From positions 1 through 5,057 of the forward strand of contig DASTKT010000083.1 of assembly GCA_035715725.1 (NCBI GenBank): a stretch of DNA of 5,057 bases. Direction: 5' to 3'. Each line of letters opens with the position of its first letter. Within the stretch, counting starts at the first letter, position 1. This DNA is from JADGGV01 sp035715725. Its GTDB lineage: Bacteria; Gemmatimonadota; Gemmatimonadetes; Longimicrobiales; RSA9. This document shows, one piece after another, positions 1 to 5,057 of this stretch. The position numbers and the translations under genes are program-made. The notes beneath the pieces were generated by a model, which ran no database searches, was not told where the DNA came from, and saw only the letters and a list, made by a program, of their open reading frames with translations.

Positions 1-1468
1 CGACGATCGCCCAGACCTGGAAGCGGCCGGTTTCGCCGATCGATGCCGTGCATGTGTTGACACCGGCTGGGCACCCGCTTGTTTGCGCCTCGGTGATGGC
101 GGTCGCTCGAAGGCCCGGTCGCTGGGCGGCGGGTCGCGCACTCGCAGCCCGTATGGGCGCCGCAGTCGTGATCGCGCCAGCCACCCAAACCCAGGGGCTA
201 TCCACCTGCACCGCACTCGCCCCCGGCGCTTGCGCCGTGAACCTGACGGTGTCGCCGACGTGAACCAGGGTAGCGCTCGCCGTGACCTCGAGCTTCGGCC
301 TGGCGCGAGTCACCGGCGCCCCCGCCGTCTGCTCGATCCCCGCCACCGTCGCCCGGACGTACACCGTGCCGTTGGCCGGGATGTGCGTCACGCAGGGATT
401 CTCCGTGGCGCAATCCAGCGCCTGGATCGTCTCGTCGTGCGCCGTCGCGGAGTCGGGCACGAAGAACCACTCCACGACCTGGAGCGGCTGGCCGGCCGGC
501 GAGGTGGCGGCGGTGCACGTCGTGGTGCCGCCCGCCGGGACCTCGGTCGGGGTGCACGAGAGCGTGAGGTGCGCGGACGGGGTCTTCACCCAGACGATCT
601 CGCTGTGCGCGGTGTTGCCCATGAAGTACATCCGGCCGCTGCTCGAGACGGGGATGGTGCAACTCGTCTGGCCGGAGCAGCTCCAGATCTGGGAGCCCGT
701 GGGTGCGCCCATCGGCGTCGGCAGCGTGTCCCCGCCCACATAGACCCAGCCGAACTCGGTGATCTCGGGTGCCAGCGAGGCGACGAAGGTGACCATCTCG
801 CCCGACGTCACGGGGTTCTTCAGCGCGTGGACGACCGGCGACGGGACCTGTTCGACCGTGATCGTCTGGGTGCCGCTCATCAGGTACCCATTCACAATGC
901 AGAACGTGCCGTCCGAATTGTACGTACTACCGCCGCCGCTCACCCCGTTGCGCGTAGCCAGTAGGTGCGTGCCCGCCGGGTAAGAACCGAAGGCGGTTGC
1001 GGTCGGGCTGTTCACGTCCGGCGCGGACAGTCCGAGTGCCCAGTACGTGTAGTCCAGCCGGAGCGTCACCTTCAGCTCGTTCGTGCCATTGATTCCAAGC
1101 GGGCCCCAGGAGCCGCCGGTATACGGCGACGGTTGGCCCACGCACGCCTCGTAGGCCGGATTCGGCGTCGTGTTCACCGTTCCGTTGACGGTGATCCGGT
1201 AGTATCCCGCCTCGGGCAGGCTGATCCCCGTGTCGAACCAGTCGACCTGTCCGCCGTAGGGATCGCCGTTCTCCGGGGGGATCGGGATGTTCGCCTGGCC
1301 GATGACGACCCCCGAGGAGAAGCTGGGGGTCAGGTGCCGCCCCGGCTCCACGGCGGCATCCGGGTGGCAGCCGCCGGCCGCCGCCGCGGCCGCGAGGATC
1401 GCCGCGACGGACGGAGCGGCTCGCCGCGCCTGGAGGACCTACTTCGGACGTTTCATGCGCGGTTTCAT
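1..1468 (-). CDS. Putative secreted lipoprotein with tandem Ig-like repeats; in-frame TAG in the signal peptide; 3' end cut by window
   Basis: I do not recognise this protein. The frame is open from 1438 to base 1, and upstream it continues in frame to ATGs at 1468 and 1456, broken only by a TAG at 1441-1439. Numbering from 1468 with the TAG as codon 10, residues 1-33 look like a lipoprotein signal peptide. They show a basic start MKPRMKRPK, then VLQARR, then the hydrophobic APSVAAILAAAAAGG before Cys34 (codon 1369-1367). Residues about 35-210 form a beta-rich region with many Gly, Asn, Thr and Tyr (GYYRITVNGTV, LKVTLRLDYTYWALGL). Three Ig-like repeats follow at about 211-297, 298-389 and 390 to the edge. 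Each ends in C-x(5-6)-C, then a Gly and a beta strand: CSGQTSC, CATENPC, CPAGVNTC. The product is probably a surface-anchored adhesion or scaffold-type protein. No ATG, GTG or TTG lies between the TAG and Cys34. GGAAG at 1475-1471 is only 2 bases from the first ATG. The TAG may be a nonsense mutation, a base error or readthrough. The reading frame is well supported; the function is unknown. Confidence 0.68.
1439..1441 (-). other. In-frame TAG between lipoprotein start codons and hydrophobic signal core
   Basis: Read on the minus strand, ATG (1456-1454) is followed by AAA CGT CCG AAG and then TAG, after which the lipoprotein frame runs open for at least 479 codons. The codons on both sides fit one signal peptide: a Lys/Arg-rich n-region before the stop, and the hydrophobic core and lipobox after it. 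One base substitution, for example CAG or TGG instead of TAG, would restore a normal gene. The TAG is directly visible; its cause is not. Confidence 0.8.
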
Positions 1469-1597
1469 GGCTTCCGTGACGTGCCTGGATGGGGTGATCA
1501 CGTTCCAGCGGTGGATCCTGCGCGTCGTGCCGGTTCCGGTCCGCGGCGCCGAGCCTGGCCTCCGAACCCTCGTCGGGTGCGCGGCCGTCGATCCTGC

Positions 1598-1633
1598 CCG
1601 GAGATCTCCGGCACAAGCCCTGGGAATGACGAG
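1598..1633. repeat. 14-base perfect palindrome plus interspersed-repeat-like tail
   Basis: CCGGAGATCTCCGG (1598-1611) is its own reverse complement. It is followed by CACAAGCCCTGGGAATGACG (1612-1631). A G/C-rich palindromic segment followed by a tail of the type CAAGCCCGGGAATGACG is typical of the small palindromic repeats scattered between genes in many high-GC proteobacterial genomes. Only one copy is visible here, so family membership is inferred from memory of the motif. Confidence 0.3.
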
Positions 1634-1645
1634 GCTTCGCCAATG

Positions 1646-1669
1646 TCCACGCCGATTGTCGAGCGTGGA
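1646..1669. repeat. Inverted repeat, 7-base stem, in the leader
   Basis: TCCACGC (1646-1652) pairs with GCGTGGA (1663-1669). Inside the 10-base loop, CGA (1653-1655) can also pair with TCG (1659-1661), leaving A1662 bulged and a 3-base apical loop. This is the best-formed hairpin of the leader upstream of the lipoprotein gene. There is no T tract, so a structured leader or protein-binding element is more likely than a terminator. It does not match a riboswitch class that I recognise. Confidence 0.4.
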
Positions 1670-1674
1670 TCGTC

Positions 1675-1688
1675 TCGCGGCATCGCGA
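1675..1688. repeat. Short inverted repeat in the leader
   Basis: TCGCG (1675-1679) and CGCGA (1684-1688) can pair around a 4-base loop. It sits close to the next inverted repeat (1646-1669) in the predicted leader of the leftward transcript. No run of T follows in either direction, so it is not an intrinsic terminator. Confidence 0.35.
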
Positions 1689-1733
1689 AACCTGCGTTGT
1701 GTCCCTGGACGAGCTCGAGGAAAGATTCGACCG

Positions 1734-1756
1734 CTATTCGATAGCATATCGAACAG
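1734..1756. promoter_or_regulatory. 23-base palindrome overlapping the -10: candidate operator
   Basis: The arms TTCGATA (1737-1743) and TATCGAA (1747-1753) are perfect reverse complements around a 3-base centre, GCA. After one mismatched pair the symmetry continues with CT (1734-1735) and AG (1755-1756), so 9 of 10 base pairs match. The palindrome covers the whole predicted -10 and part of the spacer. That is where a dimeric repressor would block RNA polymerase. The symmetry is seen directly; the operator role is inferred. It does not match a LexA or other operator consensus that I recognise with confidence. Confidence 0.5.
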
Positions 1757-1766
1757 AGCGAGTCAA
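1738..1766 (-). promoter_or_regulatory. Sigma70-like promoter for the lipoprotein gene
   Basis: On the minus strand a -35 hexamer TTGACT (1766-1761, five of six matches to TTGACA) is followed by a 17-base spacer and a -10 hexamer TATCGA (1743-1738). The -10 matches the consensus only in its TAT. The spacing is optimal and the site lies in the most AT-rich stretch of the spacer. Transcription would start near 1731, giving a leader of about 260 bases before the ATG at 1468. No equally good promoter was found for the rightward gene. The promoter is inferred from motif match alone. Confidence 0.5.
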
Positions 1767-1910
1767 GGGGTTGCGAATCTCTCACAGATATGTCAGTGTT
1801 CCGATCCTGATGAGGAGAGCAGGAGTGTTCGCTCGATCCGTCTTTGAGACATTCCCGCGTGTACGCACGAGATCGGGCGTCGCGCCCCCGGCCGCGTGGG
1901 ATCCCGCGGA

Positions 1911-1939
1911 GCGAGGAGCCTGGCGCGAGGCTCCGTCGC
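1911..1939. repeat. GC-rich inverted repeat upstream of the membrane protein gene
   Basis: GCGAGGAGCC (1911-1920) can pair with GGCTCC (1929-1934) and, after a single bulged G1935, with TCGC (1936-1939). This gives 10 pairs around an 8-base loop. In such GC-rich DNA, chance pairing is common, so a function is uncertain. Confidence 0.25.
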
Positions 1940-2002
1940 CCGGGTCGCGTGCCGGGCCAGCCGGCCTCGAGCGCCTTCGATGCCGCGGCGCCAGCCCGGC
2001 CC

Positions 2003-2021
2003 GGTCCGGGCGCCCCGGACC
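2003..2021 (+). repeat. Strong hairpin 36 bases upstream of the membrane protein start
   Basis: GGTCCGGG (2003-2010) and CCCGGACC (2014-2021) are perfect reverse complements around a 3-base loop, CGC, giving eight strong pairs. The next bases are CTTCC with no T run, so it is not a standard intrinsic terminator. It would lie in the leader of the rightward transcript and could affect expression of the gene at 2058. It could also be a chance product of base composition. Confidence 0.35.
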
Positions 2022-2057
2022 CTTCCAGGACTCCCCGCATCCCCGGACGCACCCGCC

Positions 2058-3608
2058 ATGAGCCGCACCGACGTCGCCACGCAGCCCCGCCCCGAGGCTC
2101 CGCCGACCATGGGATCCGCCCGCCCCCGCTGGGGCCTGCTCCTCGCCGTGGGCGTGGTCGTGTCGCTGGCGGCGGCGGCGCCGTTCATCCCGTACGCGTC
2201 GGACATCGCCTGGCAGTCGTTCGTGGCGGACCGGCTCCTGGCGGGGGAGCGGCTGTACGTGGACATCGGCGCGGGCGACGTGCATCCGCCGCTCTACACG
2301 TGGATCGCCACGCTCGTCGCCTCGCTCGGGCGCGGCGTGGGGGCGCCGACGCCCGCGCTCCTGCTGGGGCTGACCGCGCTGGCGGCGCTCGCCTCGACCT
2401 GGGTGAGCCATCGGTGGGCGGAGGAGCGCGACGGGCTGGGGCTGCTCGCGTTCGGCGTGGCGACGCTCGCGCCGTTCGCGGGCTACTTCGCGGGCGGGGA
2501 GCACTGGACGGCGGTCGCGCTCCTCCCGCACCTCGTGGCGACGGCGCGGGCCGCCGCCGGCCGGCCGCTGAAGCGGCGGAGCGCGCTCGCGGCGGCCGCC
2601 GCGGCGGCGGTGGGGATCGCGCTGAAGCCGAACTTCCTCCTCGTCTGGCTCGCGACCGAAGCGTACCTCGCCTGGCGCCGCCGGAGCCGGCGCTCGCTCG
2701 TCCGGGCGGAGAACCGGCTGATGATCGTGCTGTGGCTGCTGTACGTGGCGGCGACCGCCTGGATCACGCCGGAGTTCTACACGACCGCGCTCTGGGCGGC
2801 CGACCTCTACCGCGACTTCGCGGCGCGGCCGCTCGCCTCGCTCCTCACGAGCAAGGCGACGCTCTTCGTGCTGGCGTGCGCGATGGGCGTACTCGTGCTC
2901 GGGCGCCGGCGCGAGCGCAACGACCTCGCGCTCGTCCTGCTCCTCGCGGCCGTGGCGATGTGGGCCGCCGCCGTCTCGCAGATGAAGGGGTGGGCGTACC
3001 ACTGGATGCCGGCGACGGGGCTCGCCGCCGCGGCGCTGCTCGCCGCCGTCCCCGCCGGGGCGCGGCGGTGGGCCGTCGCGCCGGCCGCGGCGCTCGCGCT
3101 CGGCTGGTTCGCGCTGAACGTCTACCGGCTCGAGCTGACCTACCGCCTGGGCGAGGCGGTGCTGCCGCCGATGCGGGAGGTGGTCGAGCGGCTCGCGCCG
3201 CGCCAGCCGATCCTCGTGCTGAGCAACCAGCTCGTCGTCGGCTTCCCGTTGGTGAACCTGACGGGCGCGGAGTGGTCGTCGCCGTACGGGCACATCTGGA
3301 TGGCCGGGCCGCTGCACCGCGAGGAGCGGCGGAGCGGCGCGCCGTACCGCTACCGCGGCCCGGCCGAGTGGAGCCCGGTCGAGCACGCGGTCTTCGACGG
3401 GCTCTGGCGCGGGGTCCAGCGCCGGCCGCCCGCGCTCGTCATCCTCGATTTCGGCCGCCCGAACGGCCTCGACCTCGTCGCGTTCTTCACCGCCGACCCG
3501 CGCCTTCGCCGGCTTCTGGACGGGTTCCGGCCGGCGGCGCAGGTCGGGCGCTACCTCGTGCTCGAGCGGGCGGAGGTGCGGGCGGGCGCGGGAACGGCCA
3601 CGGACTGA
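2058..3608 (+). CDS. Multi-spanning membrane protein, probable GT-C (ArnT/PMT-like) glycosyltransferase
   Basis: The 516-residue product has a short hydrophilic N-terminus, about 10-12 hydrophobic segments between residues 25 and 355, and a C-terminal soluble part (about 360-516). TM1 (about 25-45) is followed by a loop with Asp49 (PYASDIAW), then LLAGERLYVDIGAGDVHPPLY (60-80) leading into TM2. This order is the hallmark of GT-C enzymes: an acidic residue in the first outer loop, a G-x-x-LY-x-D segment, then a PPL motif before the next helix. Such enzymes move sugars from polyprenyl-phosphate carriers to lipids, glycans or proteins on the outer face of the cytoplasmic membrane. A second signature, MKGWAYHWMP (309-318), lies at a loop entering a late helix. 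The tail ends in ordinary alpha/beta sequence (LVILDFG, YLVLERA). I chose ATG 2058 because the preceding in-frame sequence is Arg/Pro low-complexity. ATG 2109, with GAGG 11 bases upstream, is a possible alternative. No SD is clear at 2058. The membrane topology is solid. The GT-C assignment is moderate, and donor and acceptor are unknown. It stands alone, divergent from the lipoprotein gene and convergent with the propeller gene. Confidence 0.8.
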   Translation: MSRTDVATQPRPEAPPTMGSARPRWGLLLAVGVVVSLAAAAPFIPYASDIAWQSFVADRLLAGERLYVDIGAGDVHPPLYTWIATLVASLGRGVGAPTPALLLGLTALAALASTWVSHRWAEERDGLGLLAFGVATLAPFAGYFAGGEHWTAVALLPHLVATARAAAGRPLKRRSALAAAAAAAVGIALKPNFLLVWLATEAYLAWRRRSRRSLVRAENRLMIVLWLLYVAATAWITPEFYTTALWAADLYRDFAARPLASLLTSKATLFVLACAMGVLVLGRRRERNDLALVLLLAAVAMWAAAVSQMKGWAYHWMPATGLAAAALLAAVPAGARRWAVAPAAALALGWFALNVYRLELTYRLGEAVLPPMREVVERLAPRQPILVLSNQLVVGFPLVNLTGAEWSSPYGHIWMAGPLHREERRSGAPYRYRGPAEWSPVEHAVFDGLWRGVQRRPPALVILDFGRPNGLDLVAFFTADPRLRRLLDGFRPAAQVGRYLVLERAEVRAGAGTATD

Positions 3609-3638
3609 GCGGCGCCGTTCCAGAGCGCCTGCGGCATC

Positions 3639-3683
3639 GATCTCGATCTCGGCGCCGCCGGCGCGGATCTCGGTCTCGGGCCC
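3639..3683. repeat. 18-base imperfect direct repeat (GATCTCG type)
   Basis: GATCTCGATCTCGGCGCC (3639-3656) and GATCTCGGTCTCGGGCCC (3666-3683) match at 15 of 18 bases, offset by 27. Within each copy a six-base CTCGAT/CTCGGT rhythm is visible. It is non-coding, simple-sequence-like DNA in a convergent spacer. Confidence 0.45.
3652..3664. terminator. Weak bidirectional hairpin, possible terminator
   Basis: GCGCC (3652-3656) pairs with GGCGC (3660-3664) around a 3-base loop. It lies between convergent genes, where a hairpin could serve both strands. The stem is short and no T run follows on either side, so this is a weak call and Rho-dependent termination is equally possible. Confidence 0.15.
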
Positions 3684-3719
3684 CCGTGGCTCTCCGCGCC
3701 CTCCGTGGCTCCGTGTGAG
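3684..3719 (-). repeat. ACGGAG-type degenerate tandem repeat (translates as SHGATEGAESHG)
   Basis: On the minus strand CTCACACGGAGCCACGGAGG begins at 3719, followed by GCGCGGAGAGCCACGG. This gives ACGGAG, ACGGAG, GCGGAG and ACGG units spaced about 8-10 bases apart. Repeats of the form CACACGGAGGCACGGAGACACGGAG occur between genes in many environmental high-GC genomes. They are often mis-annotated as small proteins containing HGATEGAE-like runs. The sequence pattern is seen directly; assignment to that repeat class rests on recall. Confidence 0.55.
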
Positions 3720-3761
3720 CCCTTCCGTTCGCCGGCCCCGCCCACGCCATGGAACGAACGC

Positions 3762-5057
3762 CTACTGCCGCTCCGCCACTACGCTCCCCGCGCCTCTCGC
3801 CCGCAGCCGCTCGTTGAACGCCGGCACGTCCGTCTTCATCAGCGCCTCGTAGCGCGTGCGCACGGCCATCGCCTCGTCGTGCAGCAGCTTGTGCACCTCG
3901 CGCTGCGGCGCGGTCGGCGCGAAGTCGGAGCTGCCGACCTGGTCGGCCAGGTACTGGAGGCGGAAGCCGAGGCGGGACGGCGAGCGGATCAGGTCCTGGC
4001 CGCGGCCGGTGATGCGGAGCTGGACGATCGCCTCCTCCACGGTACGGATCTTCGCGTCGAGCGAGTCGGCGGCGGTGCGCAGGTCGCGGTTCGAGCCGCT
4101 GGCCGCGGCGACCGTGCTGTCCGCGGCGAGCGTGCGCTTGAGCCCCTGGAGCTGGCCGCGCACCAGCTCGAGGCCGTTCACCGCGGCGACGACGGTGTCG
4201 AGGTCGGCGCGCAGGTCCCGCAGCAGCTCCATCTGCTGCGCGATCTCGGCCTCGCTGCCGCCCGCGTTCGGGTCCTTGCGCACGACGAGCGGCTGCGTCT
4301 GCTCCTGCCCGTTCACGGCCAGCTTGACCGTGTAGGTGCCGGGCGGGGCCAGGATCGCGATGCGGCCCACGTCGGGCGCGGTGCGGTAGCCGTCCTTGCC
4401 GAGCGGGACCCAGGGCGCGTTCTCCGGCGCCGTCCAGAGGCGAGCCTGCTTCGTGGGGTCGAAGCGCAGGTCCCACCACGCGCGGTTGATCCCGGCCTTC
4501 CCGGCGACCTTGAGCGTGCGCACCGTCTTCCCGGCCGCGTCCAGGATCGTGAGCGGGATGCTGTCCTTCGCATCGGCCTTCAGCCAGAAGTTGATGGAGG
4601 CGCCGGGCGGCGGGTTCTGCCCGACGGTCGGGTCGTCCGCCACGGCCATGGGCGCATCGATCCCCCACAGCCGCCAGGCGTCCCTCGGCGCGAAGAGGTG
4701 CGCGTCCTTCGCCTGGACCTCCGGCGTGAGCTGCTGCAGCGGCGTCACGTCGTCCAGGATCCAGAAGCCGCGGCCGTAGGTGGCGACGACGAGGTCGTCG
4801 AAGCGCGGCTGCACGACCACGCCGTAGACGGGCGCGTGCGGCAGGCTTCCGGCCCACCACGCCGGCGGCGCGACGGTCGACCCCGGGGCCGGCTCCGGCG
4901 CGCGGGGCGCGCCGTTCAGCGGCTTCCAGCTCTCGCCGTCGTCGAAGGAGACGTAGAGCGCGTTCTCGGTGCCGGCGTAGAGCAGCCCCTTTCGCACCGG
5001 GTCCTGCCGCACCACGTGCACGTAGCTGTGCGTGCTCCGCGGGATCCCCGCCACGAT
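3762..5057 (-). CDS. C-terminal part of a BNR/Asp-box beta-propeller protein (VPS10/sortilin-like, 'glycosyl hydrolase'); N-terminus beyond window
   Basis: The frame is open to the right edge, so the visible 431 residues are a 5'-truncated piece. The GTG at 5054 is almost certainly an internal Val. Full-length relatives usually have around 1000 residues, are secreted, and begin with a large propeller. Residues 1-110 complete the propeller: YAGTENALYVSFDDGESW (27-44) contains an Asp box (SFDDGESW, 37-44), and DLVVATYGRGFWILDD (88-103) is the signature closing blade. A Pro/Ala-rich stretch (about 50-71) intervenes between them. Residues about 152-200 form an Ig/FlgD-like domain, INFWLKAD to AGINRAWWDLRF (188-199). 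APPGTYTVKLAVNGQ (237-251) is a further beta segment. Residues 265-431 are predicted helical and charged, with coiled-coil character (QQMELLRDLRADLDTVVAAVNG), and end ERQ. The family is annotated as glycosyl hydrolase or sortilin-like, but activity is mostly unproven. The catalytic or binding part would lie outside the window. Family assignment is secure; function is not. Confidence 0.88.
   Translation of the reverse strand: MVAGIPRSTHSYVHVVRQDPVRKGLLYAGTENALYVSFDDGESWKPLNGAPRAPEPAPGSTVAPPAWWAGSLPHAPVYGVVVQPRFDDLVVATYGRGFWILDDVTPLQQLTPEVQAKDAHLFAPRDAWRLWGIDAPMAVADDPTVGQNPPPGASINFWLKADAKDSIPLTILDAAGKTVRTLKVAGKAGINRAWWDLRFDPTKQARLWTAPENAPWVPLGKDGYRTAPDVGRIAILAPPGTYTVKLAVNGQEQTQPLVVRKDPNAGGSEAEIAQQMELLRDLRADLDTVVAAVNGLELVRGQLQGLKRTLAADSTVAAASGSNRDLRTAADSLDAKIRTVEEAIVQLRITGRGQDLIRSPSRLGFRLQYLADQVGSSDFAPTAPQREVHKLLHDEAMAVRTRYEALMKTDVPAFNERLRARGAGSVVAERQ

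Larger units (their letters stand above)
1469..2057. other. Divergent intergenic region, 589 bases, without a convincing gene
   Basis: This spacer separates the leftward lipoprotein gene from the rightward membrane protein gene. The part from about 1640 to 1860 is visibly richer in A and T than its flanks, as expected of a promoter zone, and holds the leftward promoter and palindrome. Bases 1598-1690 carry several inverted repeats. Bases 1880-2057 are again very GC-rich and carry two strong potential hairpins. Open frames cross the region on both strands, but their codon use is irregular, their translations are Arg/Pro/Gly-rich low-complexity sequence, and they run across the promoter. I therefore see no supported small gene. 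Confidence 0.6.
3609..3761. other. Convergent spacer rich in repeats
   Basis: This 153-base spacer lies between the stop codons of the two convergent genes. It contains an 18-base imperfect direct repeat, a small GC hairpin and an ACGGAG-type repeat, each listed separately. No intrinsic terminator with a T tract was found for either gene, although both need to terminate here or in each other's 3' end. Confidence 0.5.

Noticed and set aside
83..964. 293-codon plus-strand frame opposite the lipoprotein gene
   Set aside because: It gives an Arg-rich shadow translation. The opposite strand has Ig-like repeats in a consistent frame.
1439..1747. 102-codon minus-strand frame ending at the TAG
   Set aside because: It is the untranslated leader read in the lipoprotein frame. 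The sequence is Arg/Thr/Pro-rich without domain character; only its last nine codons fit the signal peptide.
1896..2057. N-terminal extension of the membrane protein to an ATG at 1896
   Set aside because: The 54 extra residues are Arg/Ala/Pro low-complexity sequence and contain the hairpins. The start at 2058 leaves a normal short cytoplasmic tail before TM1.
1699..2061. 120-codon plus-strand frame starting with GTG, beginning SLDELEERFDRYS
   Set aside because: The first 50 residues look somewhat protein-like, but the frame runs across the promoter and palindrome and then turns into Arg/Pro/Gly low-complexity sequence. No RBS or family match is visible.
1782..3386. 534-codon open frame on the minus strand opposite the membrane protein gene
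   Set aside because: The translation is Arg/Pro/Gly/His-rich low-complexity sequence with no domain. Long antisense frames are expected opposite high-GC genes.
1844..3718. 624-codon open frame on the plus strand in another frame of the membrane protein gene
   Set aside because: It is almost entirely Arg/Ala/Gly/Pro with no hydrophobic pattern. The overlapping frame at 2058-3608 has clear membrane segments and motifs.
3551..3745. 64-codon minus-strand frame containing SHGATEGAESHGG
   Set aside because: It is the ACGGAG intergenic repeat translated, a known source of spurious small proteins.
3487..4860. 457-codon minus-strand frame overlapping the propeller gene
   Set aside because: It is an Arg/Ala/Gly-rich shadow. 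The frame ending at 3762 carries the Asp box and the closing-blade motif.
1..5057. CRISPR array, tRNA/rRNA gene, transposase, phage or toxin-antitoxin genes
   Set aside because: I saw no regularly spaced repeats, cloverleaf-like elements or recognisable mobile-element proteins on either strand.

Overview
The window is GC-rich bacterial DNA with strongly G/C-ending codons. The family mix points to an environmental, free-living, high-GC, envelope-rich bacterium. It comprises a long extracellular BNR/sortilin-type propeller protein, a secreted Ig-like lipoprotein and a GT-C-like membrane protein, with an ACGGAG-type intergenic repeat beside them. Gemmatimonadota or a similar phylum (Acidobacteriota-like) is my best guess. 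No rRNA, tRNA or housekeeping marker is present, so this assignment is only an inference.

Layout. (a) 1-1468, minus strand: a putative secreted lipoprotein with a novel N-terminal beta-type domain and at least three Ig-like repeats. Its C-terminus lies beyond the left edge. Its signal peptide is interrupted by an in-frame TAG at 1439-1441. (b) 1469-2057: a 589-base divergent intergenic region. It holds a good sigma70-like promoter facing the lipoprotein gene (TTGACT, 17-base spacer, TATCGA) and a near-perfect 23-base palindrome over the -10. It also holds a leader of about 260 bases with several inverted repeats, and two GC-rich hairpins closer to the rightward gene. (c) 2058-3608, plus strand: a 516-residue multi-spanning membrane protein that looks like a GT-C (ArnT/PMT-like) glycosyltransferase. 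(d) 3609-3761: a convergent spacer made largely of repeat-like sequence, including an ACGGAG-type repeat. (e) 3762-5057, minus strand: the C-terminal 431 residues of a large BNR/Asp-box beta-propeller protein (VPS10/sortilin-like, often annotated glycosyl hydrolase). Its N-terminus lies beyond the right edge.

The genes do not form an operon: two diverge and two converge. All three proteins act at or outside the cytoplasmic membrane, but nothing shows a shared pathway. I found no CRISPR array, transposase, toxin-antitoxin pair or defence genes, and no convincing undescribed multi-gene system. The most notable items are the TAG-interrupted lipoprotein gene and its palindrome-covered promoter with a structured leader.
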